Assembly: GCA_963716235.1 (NCBI GenBank)
Contig: CAVQTE010000010.1
Location: 62,001-126,000 of the forward strand
DNA from: Sva-07 sp963716235
Lineage (GTDB): Bacteria > Actinomycetota > Acidimicrobiia > Acidimicrobiales > Ilumatobacteraceae
Reading direction: 5' to 3'
DNA length: 64,000 nt
Shown: piece after piece, positions 53,591 through 62,814 of the stretch
How the letters are laid out: every line of letters starts with the position of its first letter
Numbering within the stretch: the stretch's first letter is position 1
Notes under the pieces: model-generated
The model's database searches: none
Told to the model about the DNA's origin: nothing
What the model saw: only the letters and a program-made list of their open reading frames with translations
Translations under genes and position numbers: made by a program

Positions 53591-53920
53591 TCAGGAGAAG
53601 CTCTGGCCGCAACCGCAGGTGCGTGACGCGTTCGGGTTGGTGATGGCGAAACCCGACTGGTCGAGGCCGTCCTTGTAGTCGAGCGTGGCGCCTTCGAGCA
53701 GCTGCTTCGACGCCGGATCGACGACGACCTTGACGAATCCGTCGTCGCCGTAGGTGACCTGCGTGTCGTCGGCGGCGATGTCGCCATCGAAGAACATCTC
53801 GTAGGAGAAGCCGCTGCAGCCGCCGGGACGAACCGCGACGCGCAGTGCCAGGTCTTCGGCGCCCTCGTCGCTGAGCAGCTGGCGGACCTTGACGGTGGCG
53901 GAATCGGTGAGCGTGATCAT
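53591..53920 (-). CDS. erpA: A-type Fe-S cluster carrier (ErpA/IscA/HesB)
   Basis: Intact 109-residue Fe-S carrier protein. Three conserved cysteines are seen: Cys in RPGGCSGFSYEMFFDGD and the pair CGCG in TCGCGQSFS at the C-terminus. VKVVVDPASKQLLEGATLDY precedes NPNASRTCGCG, as in ErpA. The start ATG 53920 has AGGAGG upstream. It is 28 bases past the stop of the SufR-like regulator on the same strand, and mrp is divergent just beyond. A likely role is carrying [4Fe-4S] clusters to target enzymes. Confidence 0.93.
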   Translation of the reverse strand: MITLTDSATVKVRQLLSDEGAEDLALRVAVRPGGCSGFSYEMFFDGDIAADDTQVTYGDDGFVKVVVDPASKQLLEGATLDYKDGLDQSGFAITNPNASRTCGCGQSFS

Positions 53921-53948
53921 GGAACCTCCTGGTGGCAGTTGCTTCAAT

Positions 53949-54656
53949 TTAGCGGGACGCGACCGTGACCCGACACGGTGTACGGCTGGTGAGCGTGCAG
54001 AATTCGCTGACCTCGGCGTCGCCCATCTCGGCGACGAAGCCGGCCACGAGGCCCCGGTGCAGCCCGCACACGAGGTCGGGATGCTGTTCGGCGAGATCGG
54101 CGAACGGACAGTGGGCGAAGGCAATCACCGCAGCGTCGGCATCGTCGGGACTGTCGGTGACGAGCGGATCGAAGCCGAGCCGGTCGAGATCGGACACGAG
54201 CGCTTCGAGCGTGGAGGGTGCCTGCTGATACGGCTGCGCTCGGGTCGCCCCCTCCACGCGACCCACGGCTTCGGCGTCGTCGGCACTCGCCTGGAGCCGG
54301 GCCGCCATCGCCAGCACCATCCGGGCCAGCACGGGCATCGTGGGTGGTTCGAAGCCGAGCGATGGGGCGTGCTGCGCGATCGAGTAACGATGCTGCGGGC
54401 GGCCGACGTCGCCGCGTCCGCCGACTTCCACCTCGAGCAGGCCGGCCTCACGCATACGTTCGAGGTGCGGACGCACGGTGTTGGGATGCAGCCCGAGCGA
54501 CTCGGAGATGTCGGCCGTCGCGAGCGGTCGCGGCGAGCGGGCGAGTTCGAGGTAGATCGCATACCTCGTGTTGTCGCCGAGCGCTTTGAGCAGGTCGAGC
54601 TGCGGCGTTCCCCCCAGTACGGCCGCTGAGTCAGCGGTGATCCGTTCGCGATCCAC
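53949..54656 (-). CDS. SufR-like ArsR-type transcriptional regulator with Cys motif
   Basis: Intact 235-residue regulator. The winged helix (LDLLKALGDNTRYAIYLELA ... ISESLGLHPNTVRPHLERMR, then EAGLLEVEVGGRGDVGRPQH) covers about 18-95. The C-terminal part has CPFADLAEQHPDLVCGLHRG followed by a further Cys, the spacing of SufR proteins that bind an Fe-S cluster. Start ATG 54656. It is upstream of erpA on the same strand and divergent from mrp, with a 31-base gap. It probably represses Fe-S genes when a cluster is bound. It might sense nitrosative or redox stress. Confidence 0.82.
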   Translation of the reverse strand: MDRERITADSAAVLGGTPQLDLLKALGDNTRYAIYLELARSPRPLATADISESLGLHPNTVRPHLERMREAGLLEVEVGGRGDVGRPQHRYSIAQHAPSLGFEPPTMPVLARMVLAMAARLQASADDAEAVGRVEGATRAQPYQQAPSTLEALVSDLDRLGFDPLVTDSPDDADAAVIAFAHCPFADLAEQHPDLVCGLHRGLVAGFVAEMGDAEVSEFCTLTSRTPCRVTVASR

Positions 54657-54687
54657 ATCCGGAGATTACACGGACTTCGCCGGTAAA

Positions 54688-55928
54688 ATGCCGCACATGA
54701 CCGTCAGCCCGACTCGAGCAGCCCCTCGAGCACACGCTGCACCACCGACGGTCGACGACGTGATGGTCGTGCTCGGCACCGTCATCGATCCCGAACTCGG
54801 CGCCGACATCGTGTCACTCGGGATGGTGCCGTCGGTCGACGTCGCTCCCGACGGACTCGTCACCGTCGGCATCAAGCTCACGATCGGCGGATGTCCGCTG
54901 CGCGCCGAGATCAAGAAGGAAGTCGAGACCCGGGTGTCGGTGCACCCCGGAGTCTCCGCCGTGAAGATCTCGTGGGGCGAGATGAACTCCGAGGAACGCA
55001 GCCAAGTGATGACCAAGGCGCGTTGGAACGCCCGCCAGAACGCCCCCGACACCGAGGTGCCGTTGTCGTGCAAGGTGCTCGCCATCGCCAGCGGGAAGGG
55101 TGGCGTGGGCAAGAGTTCGGTCACCGTCAACCTCGCTGCCGCGCTGGCGTCGGCCGGTCACACCGTCGGGGTGCTCGACGCCGACATCTGGGGCTTCTCG
55201 GTTCCTCGACTGCTCGGCATCTCCGATCGGATGGAGGCATCCAAGGTCGACGGGTCCGACAAGCCGAAGATCATCCCCAACGAACGCGTCGTCGGCAACG
55301 GCCTGCTCAAGGTCGTCTCGACCGGCTTTCTCGTCGACGAGGACACCGCGCTGATGTGGCGGGGTCTGATGCTCACGAAGGCCGTCGAGCAGTTCCTCCG
55401 CGACGTGCAGTGGGGTCGCTCGACTACCTGCTCATCGACATGCCGCCCGGCACCGGCGACGTGCAGATGGGCTTGGCGCGAATGTTGCCGAGCACCGACC
55501 TGATCGTGGTCACCACACCGGCGCTGGCCGCGCAGAAGGTCGCCCAGCGCGCCGCCGACATGGCCCAGCGCAGTTTCTTGAAGGTCGTCGGCGTCATCGA
55601 GAACATGAGCGCGTTCACGTGCGATCACGGCGAGTCGTATGCACTGTTCGGCTCGGGTGGCGGGCAGGCCCTCGCCGAAACGATCGACGCGCCACTGCTC
55701 GGCCAGGTGCCGCTGGAGGCAACCGTCGCTGCCGGTGGCGACGCAGGCGAACCCGTCGCACTCGCCGGCACCGGAGCAGCGGCCGACGCGTTCCGGGCGA
55801 TCGCCCAGCGGATCCTGACCGACATCGCGCCGCCGGCCGACCCCGGCGCAATCGACATGGCCGGCTGCTCGGCCCGCCTGTTCGACACCGTCAACGCCGC
55901 CTTCGCCGAACTCGACGCCAACGCCTGA
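54688..55928 (+). CDS. mrp: Mrp/NBP35-type Fe-S scaffold ATPase, one frameshift
   Basis: P-loop ATPase of about 413 residues of the Mrp/ApbC type. It has an N-terminal MIP18/DUF59 domain (about 20-105: VVLGTVIDPELGADIVSLGM). The deviant Walker A is AIASGKGGVGKSSVTVNLAA, and the switch is DADIWGFSVPRLLG. DYLLIDMPPGTGDVQMGLA follows, then VVGVIENMSAFTCDHGESYA. In the usual CPxC region there is only one Cys, in FTCDHGE. A one-base loss near 55410 (after RDVQWG) shifts the frame, and the second half carries on cleanly. ATG 54688 is used, ATG 54697 possible. It is divergent from the SufR-like gene. Confidence 0.9.
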
Positions 55929-55960
55929 CGTCGCAGCAGGAGTCTGACCCCTGTCACGTC
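55927..55960. repeat. GGGGTCTGACCCC palindrome, copy 7 (degenerate)
   Basis: GACGT ... ACGTC outer arms around AGTCTGACCCC. The mrp stop (55926-55928) touches the left arm. The imperfect arms look like an eroded copy. Confidence 0.6.
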
Positions 55961-55996
55961 GACCGAACCATCGACATACTCGGTTCCGATGCCGGC

Positions 55997-58192
55997 ATGA
56001 CCATCCTCGAACCACTGGTCAACGGCGTCCTCGACCACCTCATCGGAGGTCCGCTGCACTGGCTGCCCGACGACGCGACGTTGTGTTCCACGACACGATC
56101 GCCGGGCGCACGTTCACCCACCGCTTCAACGAAGTCGAACGCGACCCTCGAGATTGTCACCGTCTCGGTCGACCTGGCCGGATACGCGTGGTTCGACGTC
56201 GTGCGCCTTGCGGACGGGACCGAGGTCGATCAGTTCTCCGTCGAGCATGGGCATCTGGCGTGGCGCGGGCCGGACGGCTGGCTGGAGGAGTTCCAGCCGG
56301 GCGACCTGCTCGCGGTGAACGCCGCGTTCGATCGGCCGACTGGGGACGAACCCGTCGAGGCGACGATCACGATCACCGTCGTCGCTGACGAGCCGGCGAT
56401 GACCGATGACCTCGCCGCAGTTGTGCGTGCCGCCTACGACGACGAGCAGCACGAGCACGGCCTCCCGGTCAGCGCCCAAGACCTCATCGTGTGGCTGTGC
56501 CACCACCACCCCAGGTTCTTCACGACCCCACTCCCACCGCTGTCGGACTGGTTCGACGCAGCAGGGCTCGAACTGAACGGGAGCATGGTCGCCCACGACG
56601 TGTCCGTGTGGCGCCGCGATCTGCTGCGCCGACGTCATTACATGTTGATCGATCTCGTTTCCGAGCGGCAGTGGCGGGAGGTGCTCGGCCGCCTGTCGAG
56701 GTGCTCGCTGAGCCCGAGGCGTCGATCGAAGACGTACGCACCTCACTTGCCGAATGCGCGAAACCCGAGACGCTCGACGTGCTCGCCGACGTTCTGATCC
56801 CGGCCCACCTCGAGCCGGAGGACGAGTTCGCACTCGAGAAGGTGGAGTCACCGGGTCATGTGTTCGAACTCGTCAATCGGTCCACCGCCGTTGCTCGTCG
56901 ATCGCGTGAGATCGCAACCGCGGAGTATCTGGCGTGTGTTCTGCACGAGCGGTGTGGTGAGCCGCTGATCGCAGCCGAGCACCTGGCTCGCGCCGTCGAG
57001 GCACAGCCCGGGCTCGGCACGCTCGTCGAGCGAATGGGCTGGTACTGCTTCGATCGCGGCGACGCCCGCGGTGCGATGCGATGGTGGCGCGAGCTCGAGG
57101 AAACCCCCGCGGCGGCGAGCACGATCGCACCGTTCCTCAACTCCACGAGTGGCCGCGTCAAGATCGGGCGCAACGATCCGTGCTGGTGTGGGTCGGGACG
57201 CAAGTTCAAGCAATGTCACCAGGACGTGACCGACAGGCCGGCGCTGCCGGACCGGGTCGCATGGCTGTGCCGCAAAGCGTCACTCTGGATCGAACACAGC
57301 GCGATCGAGTGGCATCACCTCATCACTGAACTCGCCATCGTGTGGGTGGCCGGGGACCCCGACGCCGACGCATCCGACGTGATGGACGACGACGAGACCG
57401 AGATGCAGAACAACATGGCCCGGGCGTTCGCCGACCCGATCCTGTTCGACGCGGCGCTCCACGAGGGCGGCCTGTTCGTCCATTTCCTGCGCGAACGTGG
57501 TGAGCTCCTGCCCGATGACGAGCGCCTCCTCGCTGCCGCGTGGTTGACGGTCGACCGCAGCGTGCATGAGGTCGTGTCCGTCGATCGCGGTGTGGGCATG
57601 ACACTGCGTGATCTCGCCACGGCCGAGGTCATCGACGTTCGCGAGCGGACCATGTCACGCGACGCGAGATCGGAGAGCGCTACTGCGCACGGGTGGTGCC
57701 CGACGGCGTGTCGCACCAGATCATCGGCGGCGTCTTCCCCGTGCGCACGGGCCACGAGGAGCGAGTGCTCGAGTTGTGCGCCGAGGCCGACCCGCTGGAG
57801 CTGTGCGCGTGGGCTGGCGCGCTGCCCGGCCACCGCGGATCGTACATCGGCCGGGAATGCTCGACTCGATGCTCGACCGCGAAGCGATCGATGCTGCGCT
57901 CGACGAACTCGGCGACGCCGACGAGTCCGCTGTGCTGGCCCGTCTCAACACGGAGATCTCACGCCAGGCGCAGGCCGATTGGCTCGACGACAACATCCCG
58001 GCGCTGGGTGGCCTCACACCGCGTCAGGCGGCGGCCGATCCCACCCGTCGCGAGCAACTCGAACGGTTACTGTCCGAATTCGACCGCCACGACGAGCGCA
58101 GCCGCCAACTCGACCTCGACAGCGACGGCGTGGTCGGCGGGCCGATCACGTACGACACCGCCGCCCTGCGCCGCGAACTCGGGCTCCCCTGA
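55997..58192 (+). CDS. SEC-C motif protein, frameshifted
   Basis: Large protein of about 730 residues carrying a SEC-C zinc motif near the middle (IGRNDPCWCGSGRKFKQCH at about 57165-57225). The N-terminal part (about 1-230) includes EIVTVSVDLAGYAWFDVVRL and VSAQDLIVWLCHHHPRFFT. A TPR-like alpha region (VFELVNRSTAVARRSREIAT, LIAAEHLARAVEAQPGLGTL, RMGWYCFDRGDARGAMRWWR) precedes the SEC-C, and the C-terminus (MLDREAIDAALDELGDADES) is helical. Breaks lie near 56090, 56690, 57665 and 57855. The start is ATG 55997. The family is not recognised beyond SEC-C, which in other proteins binds zinc and substrates. No operon partner. Confidence 0.75.
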
Positions 58193-58228
58193 CGTACACG
58201 ATTGGGGTCTGACACATCGCGACGTCAG
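58189..58228. repeat. GGGGTCTGACCCC palindrome, copy 8 (degenerate core)
   Basis: Outer arms CTGACGT/ACGTCAG hold the SEC-C stop (58190-58192) and the NUDIX stop (58225-58227). The core is GGGGTCTGAC with an altered right half. A convergent-gene terminator is likely. Confidence 0.65.
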
Positions 58229-59043
58229 GTGAGCGAGTCGTAGTCGGAGTCGCCGGGCATGGCGATGCCGACGATCCGGCCGGAGTCGTCACGACGGAGC
58301 TTGGGCAGCGTGCACGACGGACGCTCGACGGCTGCACCCGCGGCCAGTGCCGCAGCGGCCGTGGCATGCGGCATCAGGAAGCGCAGATTGGCCATCGTCG
58401 GCGGCATCATCGTCAACTCACCGTCGGCCTGCATTCGCAACGCGTCGGCGGGACGCACCCACAGACTGTGGACGGTCTCCTTGTCGTCGTGCAACGGCTC
58501 CTGATCGCTCGGCATCTCGCTCAGGAAGAACCGGGTGTCGAACCGGCGTTGCTCGCCAACCGGGGTGATCCAGTGATCGACGTAGTGCGTCGTCGACAAG
58601 TCGAGGACGAGATCATCTCGCCGACACAGCTCGACCAGCGACAGCGAGCTGTCGTGCACCTCGTGACGATCCTCGTTGCGCAAGCTCAGCGCACCGCCAC
58701 CGCGTGGTTCGGCGAGCAACACGCCTGCCTCCTCGAAACACTCGCGGACCGCTGCCACCCAGTAGGCGAGACCACCGTGATCGATGCCGAGCTTGTCCGA
58801 TGCCGTCGCATCGTCGAGGCCTTCGCAGAACGGTGCGATCTCGTCGGCACCGTCGACGCCATCCACCCGGCCACCGGGAAACACGTACATCCCAGCGCCG
58901 AAGGCTGCGTTCGTGGTCCGACGCAGCATGAACACCTCGATCCCCGGCTCACCGTCGGCGGCGTCTCGCACGAGCATCACGGTGGCGGCAGGTCGGATCG
59001 GGACGTCGGCGGGATCGATGAGATCGGTGGGTCGTGCGGTCAT
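58225..59043 (-). CDS. NUDIX hydrolase, long (NUDT19-like)
   Basis: Intact 272-residue protein. It begins AATVMLVRDAADGEPGIEVF, then MLRRTTNAAFGAGMYVFPGG. The NUDIX box is split by an insertion: GGRVDGVDGADEIAPF, then AAVRECFEEAGVLLAEPRGG, which carries the REcFEEaG core. The C-terminal DTRFFLSEMPSDQEPLHDDK and WVRPADALRMQADGELTMMP are typical of the RP2/NUDT19-like group, which act on CoA and its derivatives. Start ATG 59043 (MTARPTDLIDPADVP). It is divergent from the CoA-transferase gene, which fits a CoA link. Confidence 0.88.
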   Translation of the reverse strand: MTARPTDLIDPADVPIRPAATVMLVRDAADGEPGIEVFMLRRTTNAAFGAGMYVFPGGRVDGVDGADEIAPFCEGLDDATASDKLGIDHGGLAYWVAAVRECFEEAGVLLAEPRGGGALSLRNEDRHEVHDSSLSLVELCRRDDLVLDLSTTHYVDHWITPVGEQRRFDTRFFLSEMPSDQEPLHDDKETVHSLWVRPADALRMQADGELTMMPPTMANLRFLMPHATAAAALAAGAAVERPSCTLPKLRRDDSGRIVGIAMPGDSDYDSLT

Positions 59044-59142
59044 GGCGTCTCGAAGGTACCCAACCCGGGCGAATCGACGAGATTCGGAGGAATCCTGCCG
59101 AGACCGGCCGGAGTCAGGCGCTCGGGGTTCTACGGTGTGGGA

Positions 59143-60436
59143 ATGCTCACGCCACCGACGACGGCTCCGAATCAGCCCGCAGATGTCCTCGAACACATCG
59201 GGCCGGGAACCCAGATCATCGTTCCCCTCGCGAACGGTGAACCGACCGCCGTGATCGACGCGATCGAAGCAGGCAGCCGCCGCCGGCGACCCACGGATCG
59301 ACGAGGTCCGCGTGCATCAGATGCATGCCATCCACGACCGGCCGTACCTGCGTGGCGAGTACGGCACCCGCCTCAAACACATCTCGTACTTCCTGTCGCA
59401 CATCACCCGACCACAGTTCACCGCCGGCCACATCGGACTCGTGCCCGCTCACTTCTCCGAGGTGTACGGCCTCATGCGGATGCGCACCGACGACCCGCTC
59501 GTGATCGCCGCTGCGTCACCGCTGGATCGCCACGGCTACTTCTCGCTCGGCGTCTCGGCCGACTACACGTCGAGCTTCATCGGGCGCGGCCGGATCTTCC
59601 TCGAGGTCACCGACGACATGCCCCGCACGTTCGGTCGCAACCAGATCCACGTCTCACAGGTCGTCGGATGGTGCCGCAGCGACCGCAAGCTCGTCGAGGT
59701 TCCTCCTGCGCCGTGCGGCGACACCGACCATCGGATCGCGGCGCTCATCGCCGAGCGCATCCCGAACGGTGCCACCATCCAGACCGGCATCGGATCGATC
59801 CCGAATGCGATCATGGCATCCCTGTCGGACCACAAGGATCTCGGCATCCACACCGAACTCGTGTCGGACGGCGTGGTCGACCTCATCGAATCGGGCGTGG
59901 TCAACGGGGTCAAGAAGCGCCTCAATCGCACCAAAGCGGTCGGCACGTTCGCACTCGGCACCGAACGTCTCCACGAATTCCTCCACGAGAACACCGCCAT
60001 CGAGTTGCACGCCGTGCGCTACGTCAACGACCCACGGATCATCGCCAACGAGAACAACTTCGTGTCGATCAACGCGACGCTGACGGTCGACTTCATCGGG
60101 CAGTGCGCCTCCGAAACCATCGGCGGCCAGTACTACTCGTCGTCGGGCGGCCAGAACGACTTCGCCCGCGGCGCGATGTACTCCGATGGTGGACAGGGCT
60201 TCGTGGTCCTGCACTCGACCACATCTCACGGCACGTCGCGGATCGTGCCGCAGCTCGCGGCCGGCGACGTGGTCACGACACCGAAGAACACGATCGACAA
60301 GATCGTCACCGAATACGGCGTCGCCGAACTGCGCGGCAAATCGATCAAGGAACGCGCCGAGGCGTTGATCGCCATCGCTCATCCCGACCACCGCGCCGAA
60401 CTGACAGCCGCCGCGAAAGCCCTCAACTACACCTGA
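59143..60436 (+). CDS. Acetyl-CoA hydrolase/transferase family protein, one frameshift
   Basis: CoA-transferase of the Cat1/4-hydroxybutyrate type (about 431 residues). The N-terminus (MLTPPTTAPNQPADVLEHIG) and GTQIIVPLANGEPTAVIDAI lead into a break near 59283. Then come HQMHAIHDRPYLRGEYGTRL, GIGSIPNAIMASLSDHKDLG and HTELVSDGVVDLIESGVVNG, and the CoA-site GGQNDFARGAMYSDGGQG. The residue in the place of the catalytic Glu appears to be Thr (NATLTVDFIGQCASETIGG; codon at 60083-60085). Other conserved parts (TEYGVAELRGKSIKERAEAL) are intact. It is 21 bases upstream of the E1-like gene and probably co-transcribed. The precise activity is uncertain. Confidence 0.85.
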
Positions 60437-60457
60437 CCGGCGATCGGAACGCACGTG

Positions 60458-62814
60458 ATGCCCACCTCGGATGTCGATCTCGCCACACTGCGCGACATCG
60501 AGCGTCGGGTCCTCTGGCTCGCCACGCGGATGATCGACCACGCCAATCGTCGCGGCGAGACCGACATCAAGGTCGGCGGACACCAGGCGTCGTGTGCATC
60601 GATGGCGTCGATCATGACGGCGCTCTGGTTCGGACACATCGGCGGCGACGACAAGGTCGCCGTGAAGCCCCATGCATCGCCGGTGTACCACGCCATCAAG
60701 TACCTCACCGGTGAGCTCGACCGGTCGTATCTCACGACCTTGCGCCAGCGCGGCGGCCTCCAGGCGTACCCGTCGCGAACGAAGGATCCCGACGTGGCCG
60801 ACTTCTCGACCGGGTCGGTCGGCCTCGGTGCCGTCGCCCCGCTGTTCTCGGCGTTGACCCGCCGCTACACCGACTCGCACTTCGGGGCACAGCCCTCAGC
60901 ACGATTCATCGCCCTCGTCGGCGACGCCGAACTCGACGAGGGGAACGTGTGGGAGGCCATCGCCGACCCTGCCACGCAGGAACTCGGCACGTTCACCATG
61001 GTCGTCGACCTGAACCGCCAGAGCCTCGATCGGGTGATTCCCGACATCGCGGCGATCCGATTGAAGCGATTCTTCGCCGACGCCGGTTGGCACGTCGCCG
61101 AGGCCAAGTACGGCGCCCGCCTCACCGCGGCATTCGCCGAGCCGGGTGGAGATGCCCTCGCAGCCCACATCGACTCGCTCAGCAACGAGGCCTACCAGGA
61201 GTTGTTCGCCCTGTCGCCTCCCGAGCTGCGGCGCAAGTTCCTCGTCGGCGCCGACGCGGCCGTCGTGCGCATTGCCGACGGTCACGACGACGATGCGCTG
61301 GCGACGTTGGTCACCGACCTCGGTGGGCACGATCTCGGCCTGCTGATCAACACGTTCCGCGAGTGCGACGAGGCCACTGATCAGCCATCGGTGGTGTTCG
61401 CGTACACCATCAAGGGCCACGGCCTGCCGATGGCCGGCGACCCGATGAATCACGCGGCGCTGCTCAGCGTCGGAACAACTCGACGCGTTCAGAGCTCAGC
61501 TCGGCCTCGACGAGACCACCGAGTGGGACCGCTTCGATCCCCACTCGCCGGCCGGTCGACTGTGTCTGGCTGTCGGCAGCGCCATCAACAACACGCCGCC
61601 CGCTCCCCGACCGATCCTGGCGGTCCCGGCAGCGGCCCGCCCGGTCGTCACCAACGGCGCCGTGTCGACCCAGGAGGCCTTCGGCCGGGTGTTGGCGAGC
61701 CTCGCCGACGTGGCCGGTGTCGGTGAACGAATCGTCACCACGGCGCCCGACGTCTCGATCTCCACGAACCTCGGCGGCTGGATCAACAAGCGTGGTGTCT
61801 ACGCCCATGCCGAGCGCGCCGATCACGGTGGCAGTGCCCGCCTGCTGCAGTGGGCGCCCGGGCCGACGGGCCAACACATCGAACTCGGCATCAGCGAGAT
61901 GAACCTGTTCATGCTGCTCGGCCAGCTCGGGCTGAGCCACGAGCACCACGGCCAGGCACCTCCTCCCGATCGGTACCGTCTACGACCCGTTCGTGCTGCG
62001 TGGTCTCGATGCGTTCATCTACGGCGTCTACAACGACGCCAAGTTCGTCGTCGCCGGCACACCGGCAGGTGTGACGCTCGCACCCGAGGGCGGTGCCCAT
62101 CAGTCGACGATCACGGCGTCGGTCGGCGCGGAGCTCCCGAACGTCACCTACTCCGAGCCCGCCTATGCCACCGAGGTCGACTGGCTGCTGTGCGACGCAC
62201 TCGACCAGCTCTCCCGGCCCGGCGGCACCAGCGCCTATCTCCGCTTGTCGACACGACCGATCGACCAGGCGCCGTTCGCATCCGTCCTCGCGGCACTGGG
62301 CGAGGAACGACTGCACGAACATGTGTTGCTCGGCGGCTATCGGATCGTCGACGGCGCCGACGACGGGCGGCCGGCGGTGACGATCGTGACCACGGGCGTG
62401 ATGGCGCCCGAGGCCATCGCCGCGGCGGCCGACCTCGACCACGAGGGCGTACAGGCGAGCGTGATCCACCTCACCAGCCCCGACCGGGTCTACCGCAGTT
62501 GGCGCAACGGCTTCACACGATCGACGGCGACTGCCCGTGAGGTCAGCTCACCGAGCCATCTCCATCGTCTGGTTCCGGTGCACGAACGCACGAGGCCCAT
62601 CGTGAGCGTGCACGATGCCGCGAGTCACAGCCTCGCCTGGCTGGGTTCTGCGCTCGGCACGCAGCAGTACGCCCTCGGCGTCGATCGTTTCGGTGAATCG
62701 GGGACCATCGCCGATCTCCACGAGATCACCGGAATCTCGAAGGGCAGCATCGTCAACGCGGCCCTCGTCGCACTCAGCGGGTTCGACCTCTACTCAGACG
62801 AACTCGGCGGCTGA
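60458..62814 (+). CDS. Transketolase-like pyruvate dehydrogenase E1 (AceE-like), frameshifted
   Basis: TPP enzyme of about 785 residues, like a shortened homodimeric E1. The N-terminal half (LRDIERRVLWLATRMIDHAN; DIKVGGHQASCASMASIMTA) contains a TPP-site motif ALVGDAELDEGNVWEAIADP, and DFSTGSVGLGAVAPLFSALT. After a break near 61475 the second half has ISTNLGGWINKRGVYAHAER, HIELGISEMNLFMLLGQLGL and, after another break near 61960, GAHQSTITASVGAELPNVTY, then the transketolase C-terminal domain (VTIVTTGVMAPEAIAAAADL). ATG 60458 is used. E2/E3 genes are not nearby. It may oxidise pyruvate or another 2-oxo acid, with acyl-CoA handled by the neighbouring CoA-transferase. Confidence 0.85.
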
